A DNA stretch of 64,000 bases from Paenibacillus senegalensis JC66 (GTDB taxonomy: Bacteria > Bacillota > Bacilli > Paenibacillales > NBRC-103111): assembly GCF_000285515.1 (NCBI RefSeq), contig NZ_HE610957.1, forward strand, positions 656,858 to 720,857, written 5' to 3'. Below, in pieces: positions 44,787 through 55,050 of the stretch. The notes below the pieces were generated by a model. That model was given only the letters and a program-made list of their open reading frames with translations. It was not told the DNA's origin and made no database searches. How positions within the stretch are numbered: the stretch's first letter is position 1; each line of letters starts with the position of its first letter. A program made the position numbers and the translations under genes.

Positions 44787-45884
44787 TTAGTCAAAGCTGG
44801 CCGAATCCTGAGGCATCTCTTCAGAAAATGTACGCTCTCTGCCAAACTCCTGTTCGGCTTGAGTTTCACTCTTAATATCAATTTTCCATCCCGTCAGCTT
44901 CGCAGCCAGACGAGCGTTTTGACCTTTAATTCCGATCGCTAAGGAAAGCTGATAGTCCGGCACGATGACACGGGACATTTTCTCTTCTTCAAAGACATTG
45001 ACTTCAATCACTTTGGAAGGACTAAGAGCGTTTGCTACATATTCCTCCACATTCTCCGACCAGCGAACAATATCGATCTTTTCACCCTTTAGCTCAGTCA
45101 CAATGGCTTGCACCCTGACACCTTTAGGTCCTACACAGGAACCGACAGCATCCACTTCCGGGTCCCGGGAATACACGGCGATTTTTGAACGGAAGCCTGC
45201 TTCACGCGATACTGAGCGGATCTCCACAACACCTTGGAAAATCTCTGGCACCTCAAGCTCGAACAATCTTTTCAAAAGCCCGGGATGAGTACGTGACAAA
45301 AAGATTTGCGGCCCTTTGGTTGTGTTTTCCACCTTAGTGATGTAGGTCTTAATACGGTCACCATGCTTGAACTTGTCGGTAGGCATCAGCTCGTTTAACG
45401 GCAGCACCGCTTCCACCTTGCCGAGATCGATATAAATATTACGGGTATCCTGCCGCTGGACGATTCCTGTAACGATGTCATCTTCTTTTTCAATAAAAGC
45501 GTTATAGATTAATCCTCTTTCCGCTTCGCGGATTCGCTGTGTGACGACTTGCTTGGCCGTTTGGGCCGCAATACGTCCGAAATCCTTAGGAGTTACCTCG
45601 ATTTCTACGATATCCCCCAGCTGATAATTAGGATTAATATCCCTAGCCGCTTCAATCGTAATATCCAAGCGAGGATCGAGCACTTCTTCCGCCACGGTTT
45701 TACGGGCGTATACTTTAATCACTCCGGTCTGACGATTGACATCAACCCTGACATTCTGAGCTGTGTTAAAGTTGCGCTTATAACTGGAGATTAATGCGGC
45801 TTCGATCGCCTCAATCAGAATATCCTTACTGATTCCTTTCGTTGTTTCGATTTCATGCAACGCTTCTATAAAATCCGTGTTCAT
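44787..45884 (-). CDS. nusA: Transcription termination/antitermination protein NusA
   Basis: RNA polymerase-associated factor for pausing and termination, 365 aa. Domains: N-terminal RNAP-binding domain (residues about 1-125), S1 (about 135-200, DIVTGIVQRQDTRNIYIDLG), KH1 (VGSCVGPKGVRVQAIV) and KH2 (LAIGIKGQNARLAAKL). The C-terminal acidic repeats of E. coli NusA are absent, as normal for Firmicutes. It starts at ATG 45884 after GAAAGGGGGAAC. It is second in the rimP-nusA operon. Confidence 0.97.
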   Translation of the reverse strand: MNTDFIEALHEIETTKGISKDILIEAIEAALISSYKRNFNTAQNVRVDVNRQTGVIKVYARKTVAEEVLDPRLDITIEAARDINPNYQLGDIVEIEVTPKDFGRIAAQTAKQVVTQRIREAERGLIYNAFIEKEDDIVTGIVQRQDTRNIYIDLGKVEAVLPLNELMPTDKFKHGDRIKTYITKVENTTKGPQIFLSRTHPGLLKRLFELEVPEIFQGVVEIRSVSREAGFRSKIAVYSRDPEVDAVGSCVGPKGVRVQAIVTELKGEKIDIVRWSENVEEYVANALSPSKVIEVNVFEEEKMSRVIVPDYQLSLAIGIKGQNARLAAKLTGWKIDIKSETQAEQEFGRERTFSEEMPQDSASFD

Positions 45885-45908
45885 GAACTCCCTGTTCCCC
45901 CTTTCATA

Positions 45909-46367
45909 TTAAAAAACAATAGCCAGTCTGGCGCTTGCCACCTTATCCGCAGGAATCCGGTATGTTTTTTGGCCAATGGCAACAGCCAGCCCGGTCTCGT
46001 CATATGAAGTTAGCGTTCCTTCGAACTCTTTCAACCCGTCTACGGGCTCGTAGACGGTCACCAGAACATGTTTGCCTACCGCTCTCTCGTAATCTCTTGG
46101 CTTCTTCAGAGGACGCTCCGCACCGGGTGAGGACACCTCAAGAAAATAAGCGCTCGGAATAGGATCTCTTTCATCCAATTGCGCGCTTAGAAATTCGCTT
46201 ACCCGGCCGCAATCCTCAATGTCGATGCCGCCTTCCTTGTCTACGTACACGCGGAGAAACCAATTGCTTCCTTCCTTGACGTACTCAACATCCACTAACT
46301 CCATATGATTTTCTTCCAGAAAAGGTGTAACCATTTCTCCAACTACATCCTTAATGGATGACTTCAT
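45909..46367 (-). CDS. rimP: Ribosome maturation factor RimP
   Basis: 152-aa 30S assembly factor. Family features are FLEENHMELVDVEYVKEGSN, LRVYVDKEGGIDIEDCGRVS and YFLEVSSPGAERPL. The start ATG 46367 has GGGGGG 8 nt upstream. The longer frame from 46391 is rejected on that basis. It begins the operon rimP-nusA-ylxR-ylxQ-infB-rbfA-nrnA-truB after the polC terminator. Confidence 0.94.
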   Translation of the reverse strand: MKSSIKDVVGEMVTPFLEENHMELVDVEYVKEGSNWFLRVYVDKEGGIDIEDCGRVSEFLSAQLDERDPIPSAYFLEVSSPGAERPLKKPRDYERAVGKHVLVTVYEPVDGLKEFEGTLTSYDETGLAVAIGQKTYRIPADKVASARLAIVF

Positions 46368-46430
46368 GTCTTCAACCCCCCTTGCTTTCAACAGCCTGCG
46401 GTCGTCCTAAGCGGATATTTGGCTATATCA

Positions 46431-46458
46431 AAATGTAAAGAGTGGGTTTCCCCACTCT
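46431..46458 (-). terminator. Intrinsic terminator after polC
   Basis: Perfect 8-bp AGAGTGGG/CCCACTCT stem with a 4-nt loop, followed in minus reading by TTACATTTT. It lies between the polC stop and rimP. Confidence 0.8.
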
Positions 46459-46576
46459 CATAAAAGCGAATGCATATCATCATTATTACCAAAAAAATTA
46501 TAGCATAACAAAGTTTTCCTTACAAGAAAAATCTATAGGCACGCCTAGCCCGGCGGCCTTTCCCGCCCCTGGCCGC

Positions 46577-49500
46577 CTAGAACAAGGACAGCTGATTTGT
46601 TTCCGGCAGTCCGCGGAAACAGCCCATCCCGTTTAAAATTTCCATCACGGTCTTGGATACCTTGGCCCGAACCTGGAAATCTTCCATGGATAAGAATTCG
46701 CCGCCCTCTTTAGCCGCAGCAATGTGCTTGGCCGCATTTTCTCCAATTCCCTGTACGGCGGAGAAAGGAGGAATTAAGGAATCTTCCTTGATTTTGAAGC
46801 GAGTAGCATCAGATTGCAGCAAATCAATAGGCCGAAATGTAAAGCCCCTGGCCGTCATCTCAAGCCCCATTTCAAGAATAGAAATCATGCTCTTCTCTTT
46901 GGCAGTAGCAGAAAAGCCTTTCTCCTCAATTTCCAGCAGCTTGCGGAGTATAGCATCATAGCCTTGGCAGAACAATTCTACATCAAAGTCCTCAGCTCTG
47001 ACCGAGAAATAAGTCGCATAGAAGGCAATCGGATGATAAACCTTGAAATAAGCCGTGCGAACAGCTGAAATGACATAGGCTGCTGCGTGAGCCTTCGGGA
47101 ACATGTACTCAATTTTCTCACAGGAATCTATATACCACTGCGGTACTTTATGCTTTTTCATATCCTGCTTCCACTCATCAGTGAGTCCTTTACCTTTCCG
47201 TACGCTTTCCGTGATTTTGAAAGCGAGCCCGGCATCCATTCCTGCTTTGTAGATCAAATAAAGCATAATGTCATCACGACAACCGATAACCGTCTTGATC
47301 GTGCAGGTATTGTTGCGAATCAACTCCTGAGCATTTCCCAGCCATACGCCAGTTCCGTGCGACAGTCCGGAAATTTGCAATAAATCGGCGAACGTTGAAG
47401 GCTGCGTCTCTTGAAGCATCTGCCGCACAAATTTCGTCCCCATTTCCGGTACGCCGAAGGTGGCGACGGGTGAGCGAATTTGCTCCGGGGTCACACCCAA
47501 AGCTTCGGTGGAATGGAATACGCTCATGACCTTCGGATCATTCATCGGAATTGTAGTCGGATCCACGCCTGTTAAATCCTGCAGCATACGCATCATAGTC
47601 GGATCATCGTGTCCCAATATATCCAGCTTCAACAGGTTCTCGTCGAAGGCGTGGTAGTCAAAATGCGTTGTCTTCCATTCGGCGGAAGTATCGTCCGCAG
47701 GATACTGCACCGGTGTGATATCTTCAACTTCGATATAATCAGGGACAACGACGATGCCTCCAGGATGCTGGCCCGTGCTGCGCTTAACCCCTGTACATCC
47801 TGCAGCCAGTCTGCGAATTTCCGCGTTCCGCCAGGACGCGCCTTTTAATTCCTCGTACTTCTTGGCAAAGCCGAATGCCGTTTTTTCAGCTACGGTTCCA
47901 ATCGTTCCTGCCCGGAACACATTTTTTTCACCGAAAATTTCTTTCGTAAAATTATGGGCTTCCGCCTGATATTCACCGGAAAAGTTAAGGTCAATATCCG
48001 GAACCTTGTCCCCCTTGAACCCGAGGAAGGTTTCAAACGGGATATCCTGGCCTTCCCCCCGAAGCTTGCCGCCGCATTGGCTGCATTCCTTATCCGGCAG
48101 ATCAAAGCCGCTCGGGATGCGACCGTCTGTAAAAAACTCGCTGTATTTGCATTCCGCGCAAATATAATGCGGGGGAAGCGGATTAACTTCCGAAATGCCT
48201 AACATCGTAGCTACGAAGGATGATCCGACCGATCCCCTGGAGCCAACCAGATAGCCGTCCGTATTTGATTTCTTCACGAGCCTTTCCGAGATCAGATAGT
48301 TGGCCGAGAAGCCGTACTGGATTATAGGACGAAGCTCCTTCTCCAAGCGGTCGATCACTATTTGCGGCAGCGGGTCTCCATAGATGCTCTTTGCCGTTGC
48401 ATAACAAGTGTTGCGGATTTCGTCATCCGCCCCTTCGATGATTGGCGAGAACAGCCCGTTATCCGTAGGACCGCCTTTGCGCGGGAACAGCTCCATTTTC
48501 TCGAAGCGTTCTGCCAGTTCGGATGTGTTCTTGACCACAACCTCATAGGCTTTCTGCTCACCGAGAAAGGCGAATTCCTGAAGCATTTCCTCCGTAGTCC
48601 GCAGATGGGCATCCGGCTTGCGGATATCTTTGAGCGGACTGAAGCCGGTGATCCCCTGTATTGTAATCTCCCGGCATATTTTATCCCGCGGCCGCAAGTA
48701 ATGGACATTTCCTGTGGCAATAACCGGCTTGCCCAGCTTGTCGCCAATCTCACAAACTCGGCGGATAGTCGTTTCCAGCTGCTGTTTACTGCCTACCAGT
48801 CCCTTTTCCACGAGATGGAGATAGAAGTCGAGCGGTTGAATCTCGAGAACATCATAATAATGGGCAATTCTCTCTGCTTCTTCCATTGATTTATTCAACA
48901 CCGCTTCAAAAAACTCGCCTTTTTCACAGCCCGATATGACCAGCAGCCCTTCCCGGTGCTGATCCAGCACCCGTTTCGGAATGCAGGGCACTCTATGGAA
49001 ATACTCCGTATGGGATAAGGACACCAGCTTATACAGATTTTTTCTGCCGATAGGGTTTAAGGCATAGATACAGCAGTGGAAAGGACGCGTATTGGTCAGA
49101 TTCTGGCCCATGAACTGATTCAGGGACGGAAGATCATGAAGTTCGCGCTCTGCTGCATCCTTGATCATATGGAACAAGATGCCCCCCAAGGCAATGGAAT
49201 CATCAATCGCGCGGTGGTGATTCTCCAGACTGACCTTGAATTTATCCGCCAGCGTGTTTAGCCGATGGTTCTTCATCGCCGGGTAGAGAAGTCTGGCCAT
49301 CTCCAGCGTATCCAGCGCCGGATTAGTAAGCTCCGCATGTCCGATTGTTTTTAATTTGTGCTGAATGAATCCCATATCGAAGCTTGCGTTATGGGCGACA
49401 AGGACGGCATCACCAACAAACTCAACAAATTCAGGCAAAACATCCTCGAGCTCGGGGGCGCCAACCACCATATCATCCGTAATATTCGTCAGCTGTGTAA

Positions 49501-50908
49501 TATGATACGGGATGCGTTCATGCGGATTGACAAAGCGGGTAAACCGCTCTATCTCTTCCCCGTTTTTCATTTTGACGCCGGCGATCTCAATAATTTTGTT
49601 CTCCATTACGGAAAGCCCTGTAGTCTCTATATCAAATACGACGTAAGTAGCATCCGCCAACCCCCGCGGCTGGGGAGCATAAACGACAGGGATTTGGTCA
49701 TTGACCACGTTCGCCTCCAGACCGTAGATGATTTTGATATCTTCAAATTTATGGGACGCATGATTGGCCTCAGGAAATGCCTGAACGCCTCCATGATCAG
49801 TAATCGCGATCGCTTTATGTCCCCATTTTGCTGCCGTTTTTACGTATTCGGTTATTGGTGTCAGCGCGTCCATCGTACTCATATTGGTGTGAAGATGAAA
49901 CTCGACCCGCTTGTCTTTAGCGTTGTCTTGCTTCTCTTGAGGAGGCTTGATTTCATTCACATCCTGAGGGACAAACATCAGCTCTGGCGGATTGCTGAAG
50001 CGATCATACTCCACCTTGCCGCGCGCTTTTATCCATTTCCCATTGGAGAGCAAGCTGTACAACTTCACATCGTCTTTCGATTTGGCGAACGCTTTAACCG
50101 CAATCGAATCGCTGAAATCCGTCAGGTTAAACAAGAAAAGCGTGCTTCCGTTCTTCAGCTCCTTGCGATCAAGATCGAACACCATCCCCTGGATCGTCAC
50201 CTTTTTCTCTTCCTCCTGGACAAGCTGGAGGGAAACCGGCTGGTCTTTGATTTCATAGCCGATCATTAACGCTTCAGAAGGATCAGGCTTGCTGCTCTCT
50301 TCCTCTTCGCGTTCAACTTTCTCCATCAGCTCCTGGGTGACTGTTCTGCCTTCCTCTTCGATTTTTTGCTGGAACAAGCGATACTCCTCTTCCTTGGATT
50401 CGCTAACTGCCAACGATAATTTTACCGGCAGCTGAAAGAATTCTTCATAGAAGCGGCAAACCCACTGCTCCAGATTTTTTTTCTTTGCCAGATCGAGGCC
50501 AATCTGGTCCAGCAGCCATAACGTGACGGCCTGGCCCTTAACTTCTAGACTGGCCTTGCTCAGCCAACCGTTTACCGAAACAACATGCTGCTGCAGCCAC
50601 TCAATCATCAGCGGCCAATATTCTTCAATGATTTGCGAGCGCTCCAATCCTTCAACATATTGAAAAACAAAGCGCACAGTAGAAATATGAGCAAACTTGC
50701 TTTTGATTCTATAGCAAAACTCGCGATAAATCTCACACGGAACGAGACTTTCTTTATGTATATAGATCGTCCACTCCGAATTGGCAGCACTTACTTCCAC
50801 CTTATCGATGTGACCGTCTGCGAAATAGCGGTTCTTATGCTCCGGAGAGATTCCCGACTGTTTCATCAACAGCTCAAACCGGTTCCTCTTGTCTCCCTGA
50901 CTGCTCAT
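46577..50908 (-). CDS. polC: DNA polymerase III alpha subunit PolC
   Basis: Main replicative polymerase of Firmicutes with built-in proofreading, 1443 aa, close to B. subtilis (1437). The N-terminal OB-fold domain covers about residues 240-310. PHP motifs follow (EFHLHTNMSTMDAL, ITDHGG). A DEDD exonuclease domain is inserted after about residue 420 (DIETTGLSVMENKI, HNASFDMGF). The polymerase palm has PDIDLNFSGEYQAEAH. A four-Cys zinc module (CAEC, CSQCGG) precedes it. The duplex-binding C-terminal region follows, ending in LPETNQLSLF, a likely sliding-clamp-binding motif. It starts at ATG 50908 after GGGGGAG. It is transcribed separately, between terminators of proS and its own. Confidence 0.98.
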   Translation of the reverse strand: MSSQGDKRNRFELLMKQSGISPEHKNRYFADGHIDKVEVSAANSEWTIYIHKESLVPCEIYREFCYRIKSKFAHISTVRFVFQYVEGLERSQIIEEYWPLMIEWLQQHVVSVNGWLSKASLEVKGQAVTLWLLDQIGLDLAKKKNLEQWVCRFYEEFFQLPVKLSLAVSESKEEEYRLFQQKIEEEGRTVTQELMEKVEREEEESSKPDPSEALMIGYEIKDQPVSLQLVQEEEKKVTIQGMVFDLDRKELKNGSTLFLFNLTDFSDSIAVKAFAKSKDDVKLYSLLSNGKWIKARGKVEYDRFSNPPELMFVPQDVNEIKPPQEKQDNAKDKRVEFHLHTNMSTMDALTPITEYVKTAAKWGHKAIAITDHGGVQAFPEANHASHKFEDIKIIYGLEANVVNDQIPVVYAPQPRGLADATYVVFDIETTGLSVMENKIIEIAGVKMKNGEEIERFTRFVNPHERIPYHITQLTNITDDMVVGAPELEDVLPEFVEFVGDAVLVAHNASFDMGFIQHKLKTIGHAELTNPALDTLEMARLLYPAMKNHRLNTLADKFKVSLENHHRAIDDSIALGGILFHMIKDAAERELHDLPSLNQFMGQNLTNTRPFHCCIYALNPIGRKNLYKLVSLSHTEYFHRVPCIPKRVLDQHREGLLVISGCEKGEFFEAVLNKSMEEAERIAHYYDVLEIQPLDFYLHLVEKGLVGSKQQLETTIRRVCEIGDKLGKPVIATGNVHYLRPRDKICREITIQGITGFSPLKDIRKPDAHLRTTEEMLQEFAFLGEQKAYEVVVKNTSELAERFEKMELFPRKGGPTDNGLFSPIIEGADDEIRNTCYATAKSIYGDPLPQIVIDRLEKELRPIIQYGFSANYLISERLVKKSNTDGYLVGSRGSVGSSFVATMLGISEVNPLPPHYICAECKYSEFFTDGRIPSGFDLPDKECSQCGGKLRGEGQDIPFETFLGFKGDKVPDIDLNFSGEYQAEAHNFTKEIFGEKNVFRAGTIGTVAEKTAFGFAKKYEELKGASWRNAEIRRLAAGCTGVKRSTGQHPGGIVVVPDYIEVEDITPVQYPADDTSAEWKTTHFDYHAFDENLLKLDILGHDDPTMMRMLQDLTGVDPTTIPMNDPKVMSVFHSTEALGVTPEQIRSPVATFGVPEMGTKFVRQMLQETQPSTFADLLQISGLSHGTGVWLGNAQELIRNNTCTIKTVIGCRDDIMLYLIYKAGMDAGLAFKITESVRKGKGLTDEWKQDMKKHKVPQWYIDSCEKIEYMFPKAHAAAYVISAVRTAYFKVYHPIAFYATYFSVRAEDFDVELFCQGYDAILRKLLEIEEKGFSATAKEKSMISILEMGLEMTARGFTFRPIDLLQSDATRFKIKEDSLIPPFSAVQGIGENAAKHIAAAKEGGEFLSMEDFQVRAKVSKTVMEILNGMGCFRGLPETNQLSLF

Positions 50909-50924
50909 AATCTCCCCCCTGATA

Positions 50925-50968
50925 CAAAATAAAAGGGCAATGAGTGTTAACCCACTGCCCTTTTATTG
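50925..50968 (-). terminator. Intrinsic terminator after proS
   Basis: 12-bp AATAAAAGGGCA/TGCCCTTTTATT stem with a structured loop and A/T-rich flanks, 4 bp past the proS stop. Confidence 0.82.
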
Positions 50969-50971
50969 TAG

Positions 50972-52420
50972 CTAATATGCCCTTCCAAAGACAACCGTAT
51001 GTTGGGCTTTTTCTTGGCAGACAACACATACAGGTTTTTCCTCCGGCACCTCGAACGGGATGTTCCGGCTTGTCGCACCTGTTTCTTCTTTCACTTGGGC
51101 CTCACATGCTGCGGAACCGCACCAGCCTGCCCATACGAATCCGCGCTGCTGCTCCAAAAATTGCTTCATCTGGGCAAGATCATCAACTGCGGCAAAGTTG
51201 CTGTCGCGGAAAGCCTTCGCCTTCTCGAACATTTGCCGTTGATTATCCTCCAGCATTTGCTGAACCTCTGCTACCAGATTGCTTTGATCAACGATTTTTT
51301 TCTCACCGCTAACCCGGGAAACCAGGACTGCTTGTCCCTTCTCCATGTCTCGCGGACCGAGTTCAATGCGAACGGGAATCCCGCGCATCTCGTACTCATT
51401 GAATTTCCAGCCTGGACTTTGATCGGGACGGTCGTCAACTTTTAGGCGAATACCCGCCTGCTTCAGCTCTTGCGCTATCTCACTAGTCCGCGCCAGCACC
51501 TGATCCCGTGTCTTGGGCGGCCCGATCGGGATGATGACAACTTGAGTTGGGGCTACCTTGGGCGGCAGAACCAATCCCCGATCATCGCCGTGAACCATGA
51601 TCATCGCACCGATAAGTCTGGTGGTCACCCCCCAAGATGTCGTGTGCACAAACTGCTGCTGGTTATCGCGGTCTAAATATTTAATATCGAAGGCTACTGC
51701 GAAATTCGTCCCCATATAATGCGAAGTTCCCGCTTGTACCGCCTTGCCGTCCTTCATCATAGCTTCAATGGAGAACGTATCGACTGCCCCCGCGAATTTT
51801 TCCGAAGGGGTTTTCTTGCCCGCTATAACCGGAATGGCCAGGAAATCCTCCACAAACGTCTTATAAATCTCGAGCATTTGCATCGTTTCCTTACGCGCAT
51901 CCTCTTCATCTTCATGAGCGGTATGACCTTCCTGCCATAAAAACTCGCTCGTTCTAAGGAATGGCTGCGTCCTCTTTTCCCAGCGCACCACATTCGCCCA
52001 TTGGTTGATTTTCAAAGGCAGATCTCTATAGGAATGAATCCATTCCGCATACATATGGCCAAACATCGTTTCCGAGGTCGGCCGGATCGCGAGACGTTCT
52101 TCCAGCTTCTCCCCCGCCGCTTCGGTTACCCACGGAAGCTCGGGATTAAAGCCCTCAACGTGCTCCTTTTCTTTTTGAAAGAAGCTCTCGGGAATAAGCA
52201 GGGGGAAATATGCGTTGCGATGTCCCGTCTCCTTGAACCGGGCATCCAGCTCACGCTGGCAAAGCTCCCAAATTTCATAACTGTCCGGCTTAAAAACGAT
52301 ACAGCCCCGGACAGGAGAATAACTCATTAAATCCGCCTTGCGAATCACATCGAGATACCAGCGCGAAAAATCCTCGCTTTGCGGCGTAATTTCTTTGACA
52401 AATTGTTTGTCTTCAGCCAT
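50972..52420 (-). CDS. proS: Prolyl-tRNA synthetase, archaeal/eukaryotic-like (short) type
   Basis: Charges tRNA-Pro. Length is 482 aa. Class II motifs: FPLLIPESFFQKE in the N-terminal region, motif 2 WEKRTQPFLRTSEFLWQEGHTAH, and motif 3 MIMVHGDDRGLVLPPKVAP (key residues: HGDDRGLVLPP). The C-terminal zinc-type extension has CVVCQEKAQHTVVFGRAY and WCGSAACE. It lacks the large editing insertion of the usual bacterial ProRS, and resembles the archaeal-like form. B. subtilis has the 564-aa bacterial form at this locus. It starts at ATG 52420 (GGAGG 5 nt upstream). The GTG at 52432 overlaps that site. Confidence 0.95.
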   Translation of the reverse strand: MAEDKQFVKEITPQSEDFSRWYLDVIRKADLMSYSPVRGCIVFKPDSYEIWELCQRELDARFKETGHRNAYFPLLIPESFFQKEKEHVEGFNPELPWVTEAAGEKLEERLAIRPTSETMFGHMYAEWIHSYRDLPLKINQWANVVRWEKRTQPFLRTSEFLWQEGHTAHEDEEDARKETMQMLEIYKTFVEDFLAIPVIAGKKTPSEKFAGAVDTFSIEAMMKDGKAVQAGTSHYMGTNFAVAFDIKYLDRDNQQQFVHTTSWGVTTRLIGAMIMVHGDDRGLVLPPKVAPTQVVIIPIGPPKTRDQVLARTSEIAQELKQAGIRLKVDDRPDQSPGWKFNEYEMRGIPVRIELGPRDMEKGQAVLVSRVSGEKKIVDQSNLVAEVQQMLEDNQRQMFEKAKAFRDSNFAAVDDLAQMKQFLEQQRGFVWAGWCGSAACEAQVKEETGATSRNIPFEVPEEKPVCVVCQEKAQHTVVFGRAY

Positions 52421-52506
52421 ATTTACCTCCACCCCAACTCACTGGCGAACTATTGCTAAACTGAACATTCCATCTAGGATTTAAGAGATAATGTTTAAGC
52501 GTTCGT

Positions 52507-53766
52507 TCACCCTTTGATCAATCTGACAATATCGTTATACGTTACAGCAATCATAAGCAGCATTAGCATGGCAAAGCCGATGAAATGCACCAGACTTTCG
52601 CGGTTCGGATCTACCGGTTTTCTGCGGATCGCTTCAATGCCCAAAAACACCAGGCGGCTTCCGTCCAATGCCGGAATCGGCAGCAAATTGAAAATCCCCA
52701 AATACAAGCTAAGCAAAGCAGACCAGAACACCATGGGTGCGATTCCAGCTGCCGCATACTCACCGCTCACTTCAACAATACGCACCGGGCCGCCAAGATC
52801 ATCGAATGTAAATTGACCGAAAAGAAGCATCTTAAAGCCGGTCAAAATCTGCTCAGTGGCCATCACCATGTTGTCCCAGGCTCCAGGCAGCGCCTCGCCA
52901 AGCGATATGCCCTGTGTGCCGAAGGCAAGCGTTACCCCGACCAAAGCTCCTTGGCTGTCCTCGGTTCGCGGCGTCACCACTTTCTGCAGCTGCTCCTGGT
53001 CGCGTTCAATGATCCAGGTCATGGGCTGACCCGCATTTTCGCTGATCAACGTCATGATTCGATCCCGTTCAATGCCGATCGTTTCCCCATTCACCCGCAC
53101 AATCACATCTCCGGCCTGCAGCTCTGCGGCCTCCGCTGGTGAACCCGGTACAATCTCGCCAATCGTCACGTTCACCGGCTTACCATTAAGAAACATAAAG
53201 GTGAGAAATAAAACGAAAGCTAAAATAAAGTTCATCAGCGGTCCGGCAAAAATCGCCATCGCCCGCTTTCTCACCGGCTTGCTGTTAAACTGGCGATCCC
53301 AGGGAGCAATCTGCGTCTCCTGTCCTCTCGCTACAAGCATAGCTTGCGGATGAATAGGATAGCGGATTTTGTCACCTTCTGCGGCCAGCTCTACGAACAG
53401 CTCTCTTTCCATATCAATCTCGGCGACCTCACCAAGAATGATATCCGAACGCTGATCCAACTTGTCCAGATAAATATGGGTAACCTGTCCGTTTTCAATA
53501 GTAAGCCCGATCGTCTGGCCTTTGGTTACTTCTACAATTTCCGGATCCTCGCCAGCCATTCTTACAAATCCGCCTATCGGCAGCAGGCGCAGCGTGTATT
53601 TCGTTTCATTGCGTCTAAAAGATACCAGTTTGGGGCCGAATCCGATCGCAAATTCCCTGACCAGAATTCCTGCCCGTTTTGCAAAATAAAAATGACCCCA
53701 CTCATGCAGCGTGACCAACACAAAGAACATAAGCACAATTTGCAATCCGATTTGTACGTACGACAA
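52507..53766 (-). CDS. rasP: RIP site-2 zinc metalloprotease RasP
   Basis: Intramembrane protease that cleaves anti-sigma factors and signal-peptide remnants (RseP/RasP, formerly YluC). 419 aa. The first transmembrane segment contains the zinc motif HEWGHFYFAKRAG (HExxH). A PDZ domain is at about 200-275 (GSPAEAAELQAGDVIVRVNG). The LDG motif is in LLPIPALDGSRLVF, and a last helix ends the chain. A long insert between helix 1 and PDZ is typical of Paenibacillus. The start is TTG 53766 with GGGAGG 8 nt upstream. It lies after dxr and before proS. Confidence 0.94.
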   Translation of the reverse strand: MSYVQIGLQIVLMFFVLVTLHEWGHFYFAKRAGILVREFAIGFGPKLVSFRRNETKYTLRLLPIGGFVRMAGEDPEIVEVTKGQTIGLTIENGQVTHIYLDKLDQRSDIILGEVAEIDMERELFVELAAEGDKIRYPIHPQAMLVARGQETQIAPWDRQFNSKPVRKRAMAIFAGPLMNFILAFVLFLTFMFLNGKPVNVTIGEIVPGSPAEAAELQAGDVIVRVNGETIGIERDRIMTLISENAGQPMTWIIERDQEQLQKVVTPRTEDSQGALVGVTLAFGTQGISLGEALPGAWDNMVMATEQILTGFKMLLFGQFTFDDLGGPVRIVEVSGEYAAAGIAPMVFWSALLSLYLGIFNLLPIPALDGSRLVFLGIEAIRRKPVDPNRESLVHFIGFAMLMLLMIAVTYNDIVRLIKG

Positions 53767-53887
53767 TCTTAGTTCCTCCCAGCTAACGGTATGTTTCTAA
53801 GATTAACATGTTTTGCTTTTCCAATACAAGCTGTCACCGTTATAGACAATATATGTACAAATCCATGTCTTATACTCGCTGCGCATG

Positions 53888-55036
53888 TCAAAAAACAAGA
53901 TTGTGTGCGGTTTCTCTCGCCCATTGATCACAGGCGAGCACCTCATCCAAATTCGGATCACGAACAGCCTCATGCGCGTCCAAAACTCTGTCGATAGTTT
54001 CCTCGATCTGCAAGAAAGTAATGGAGCCTGCCAGAAATCTCGCAACGGCGACTTCGTTAGCTGCATTATATACCGCCGGAACCGAGCCGCCTGCTCGTCC
54101 GGCTGCGATCGCCATAGCCAGACAAGGAAATCTTTGCAAATCCATTTCTTTAAAATGCAGTGTGCCAATTTTGATCAGATCGAGCGGCTCGGTTGGAGTA
54201 GGCTTTCTGTTTGGATAAGAAAGAGCATATTGAATCGGGACTCTCATGTCCGGATTGCCGAGCTGGGCAATCACGCTGTGATCTACAAACTGTACCATAG
54301 AATGGATAATGCTCTCCGGGTGCAGCAGTACTTCCAGTCGATCATAATCAATGGAGTACAGCCAATGCGCCTCAATCACTTCCAAGCCTTTATTGGCCAT
54401 AGTAGCGGAATCGATCGTAATTTTGGCGCCCATCGCCCAATTCGGATGCTTTAGAGCATCCTCTACAGTAACGCCTTCAAGCTCCTCTCGCGTCTTGTCA
54501 CGGAAAGAGCCGCCGGAAGCCGTTAAAATAATTTTTGCCACAGCGGCACGCTCTTCTCCATTCAAGCACTGAAAGATGGCCGAATGCTCGCTGTCCACGG
54601 GCAGCAAGCTGACACCGTGCTTGGCGGCAGCCTGCGTAACCAAATGGCCCGCACTGACAAGCGTCTCCTTGTTCGCAATGGCTATCGTCTTGCCAGCTTC
54701 GATCGCCTGCAAGGTTGGACCTAAGCCTTGGCTGCCTACTACAGCAGTCACGACCGTATCCGCCTCGGTTGCAGCAGCAACCTCCGCCAATCCTTCCGGT
54801 CCGTATAAAATGTCCACAGGCTCATTAACCATCAGCCCCAATTGTTCAGCCAAATCCCTTGTAGCCACCGATACCTTCTTCGGTTTGAACGTATGTATTT
54901 GCTCGGCCAACAGCGTCAAATTCTCGCCCGCTGCCAGCGCCTCTACCCGAAAGCTGTCCGGATTATGCTTAATCACATCCAAGGTCTGCGTTCCGATGGA
55001 CCCGGTTGAGCCTAGAATCGCTATTTTTTGTGTCAT
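53888..55036 (-). CDS. dxr: 1-deoxy-D-xylulose 5-phosphate reductoisomerase
   Basis: NADPH-dependent step of the MEP isoprenoid route that feeds undecaprenyl phosphate synthesis. Length is 382 aa. The N-terminal nucleotide motif is [15 protein letters not shown]. Metal- and substrate-binding parts are [27 protein letters not shown] and [17 protein letters not shown]. The start ATG 55036 has GGGAGG 7 nt upstream. A start at 55102 inside the end of cdsA is rejected. It is in the uppS-cdsA-dxr-rasP operon. Confidence 0.96.
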   Translation of the reverse strand: MTQKIAILGSTGSIGTQTLDVIKHNPDSFRVEALAAGENLTLLAEQIHTFKPKKVSVATRDLAEQLGLMVNEPVDILYGPEGLAEVAAATEADTVVTAVVGSQGLGPTLQAIEAGKTIAIANKETLVSAGHLVTQAAAKHGVSLLPVDSEHSAIFQCLNGEERAAVAKIILTASGGSFRDKTREELEGVTVEDALKHPNWAMGAKITIDSATMANKGLEVIEAHWLYSIDYDRLEVLLHPESIIHSMVQFVDHSVIAQLGNPDMRVPIQYALSYPNRKPTPTEPLDLIKIGTLHFKEMDLQRFPCLAMAIAAGRAGGSVPAVYNAANEVAVARFLAGSITFLQIEETIDRVLDAHEAVRDPNLDEVLACDQWARETAHNLVF

Positions 55037-55050
55037 CAAGGTTCCTCCCG

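Noticed and set aside
49358-50269. 303-aa plus-strand frame opposite polC
   Set aside because: Antisense to the polC exonuclease and PHP region, with no known family sequence.
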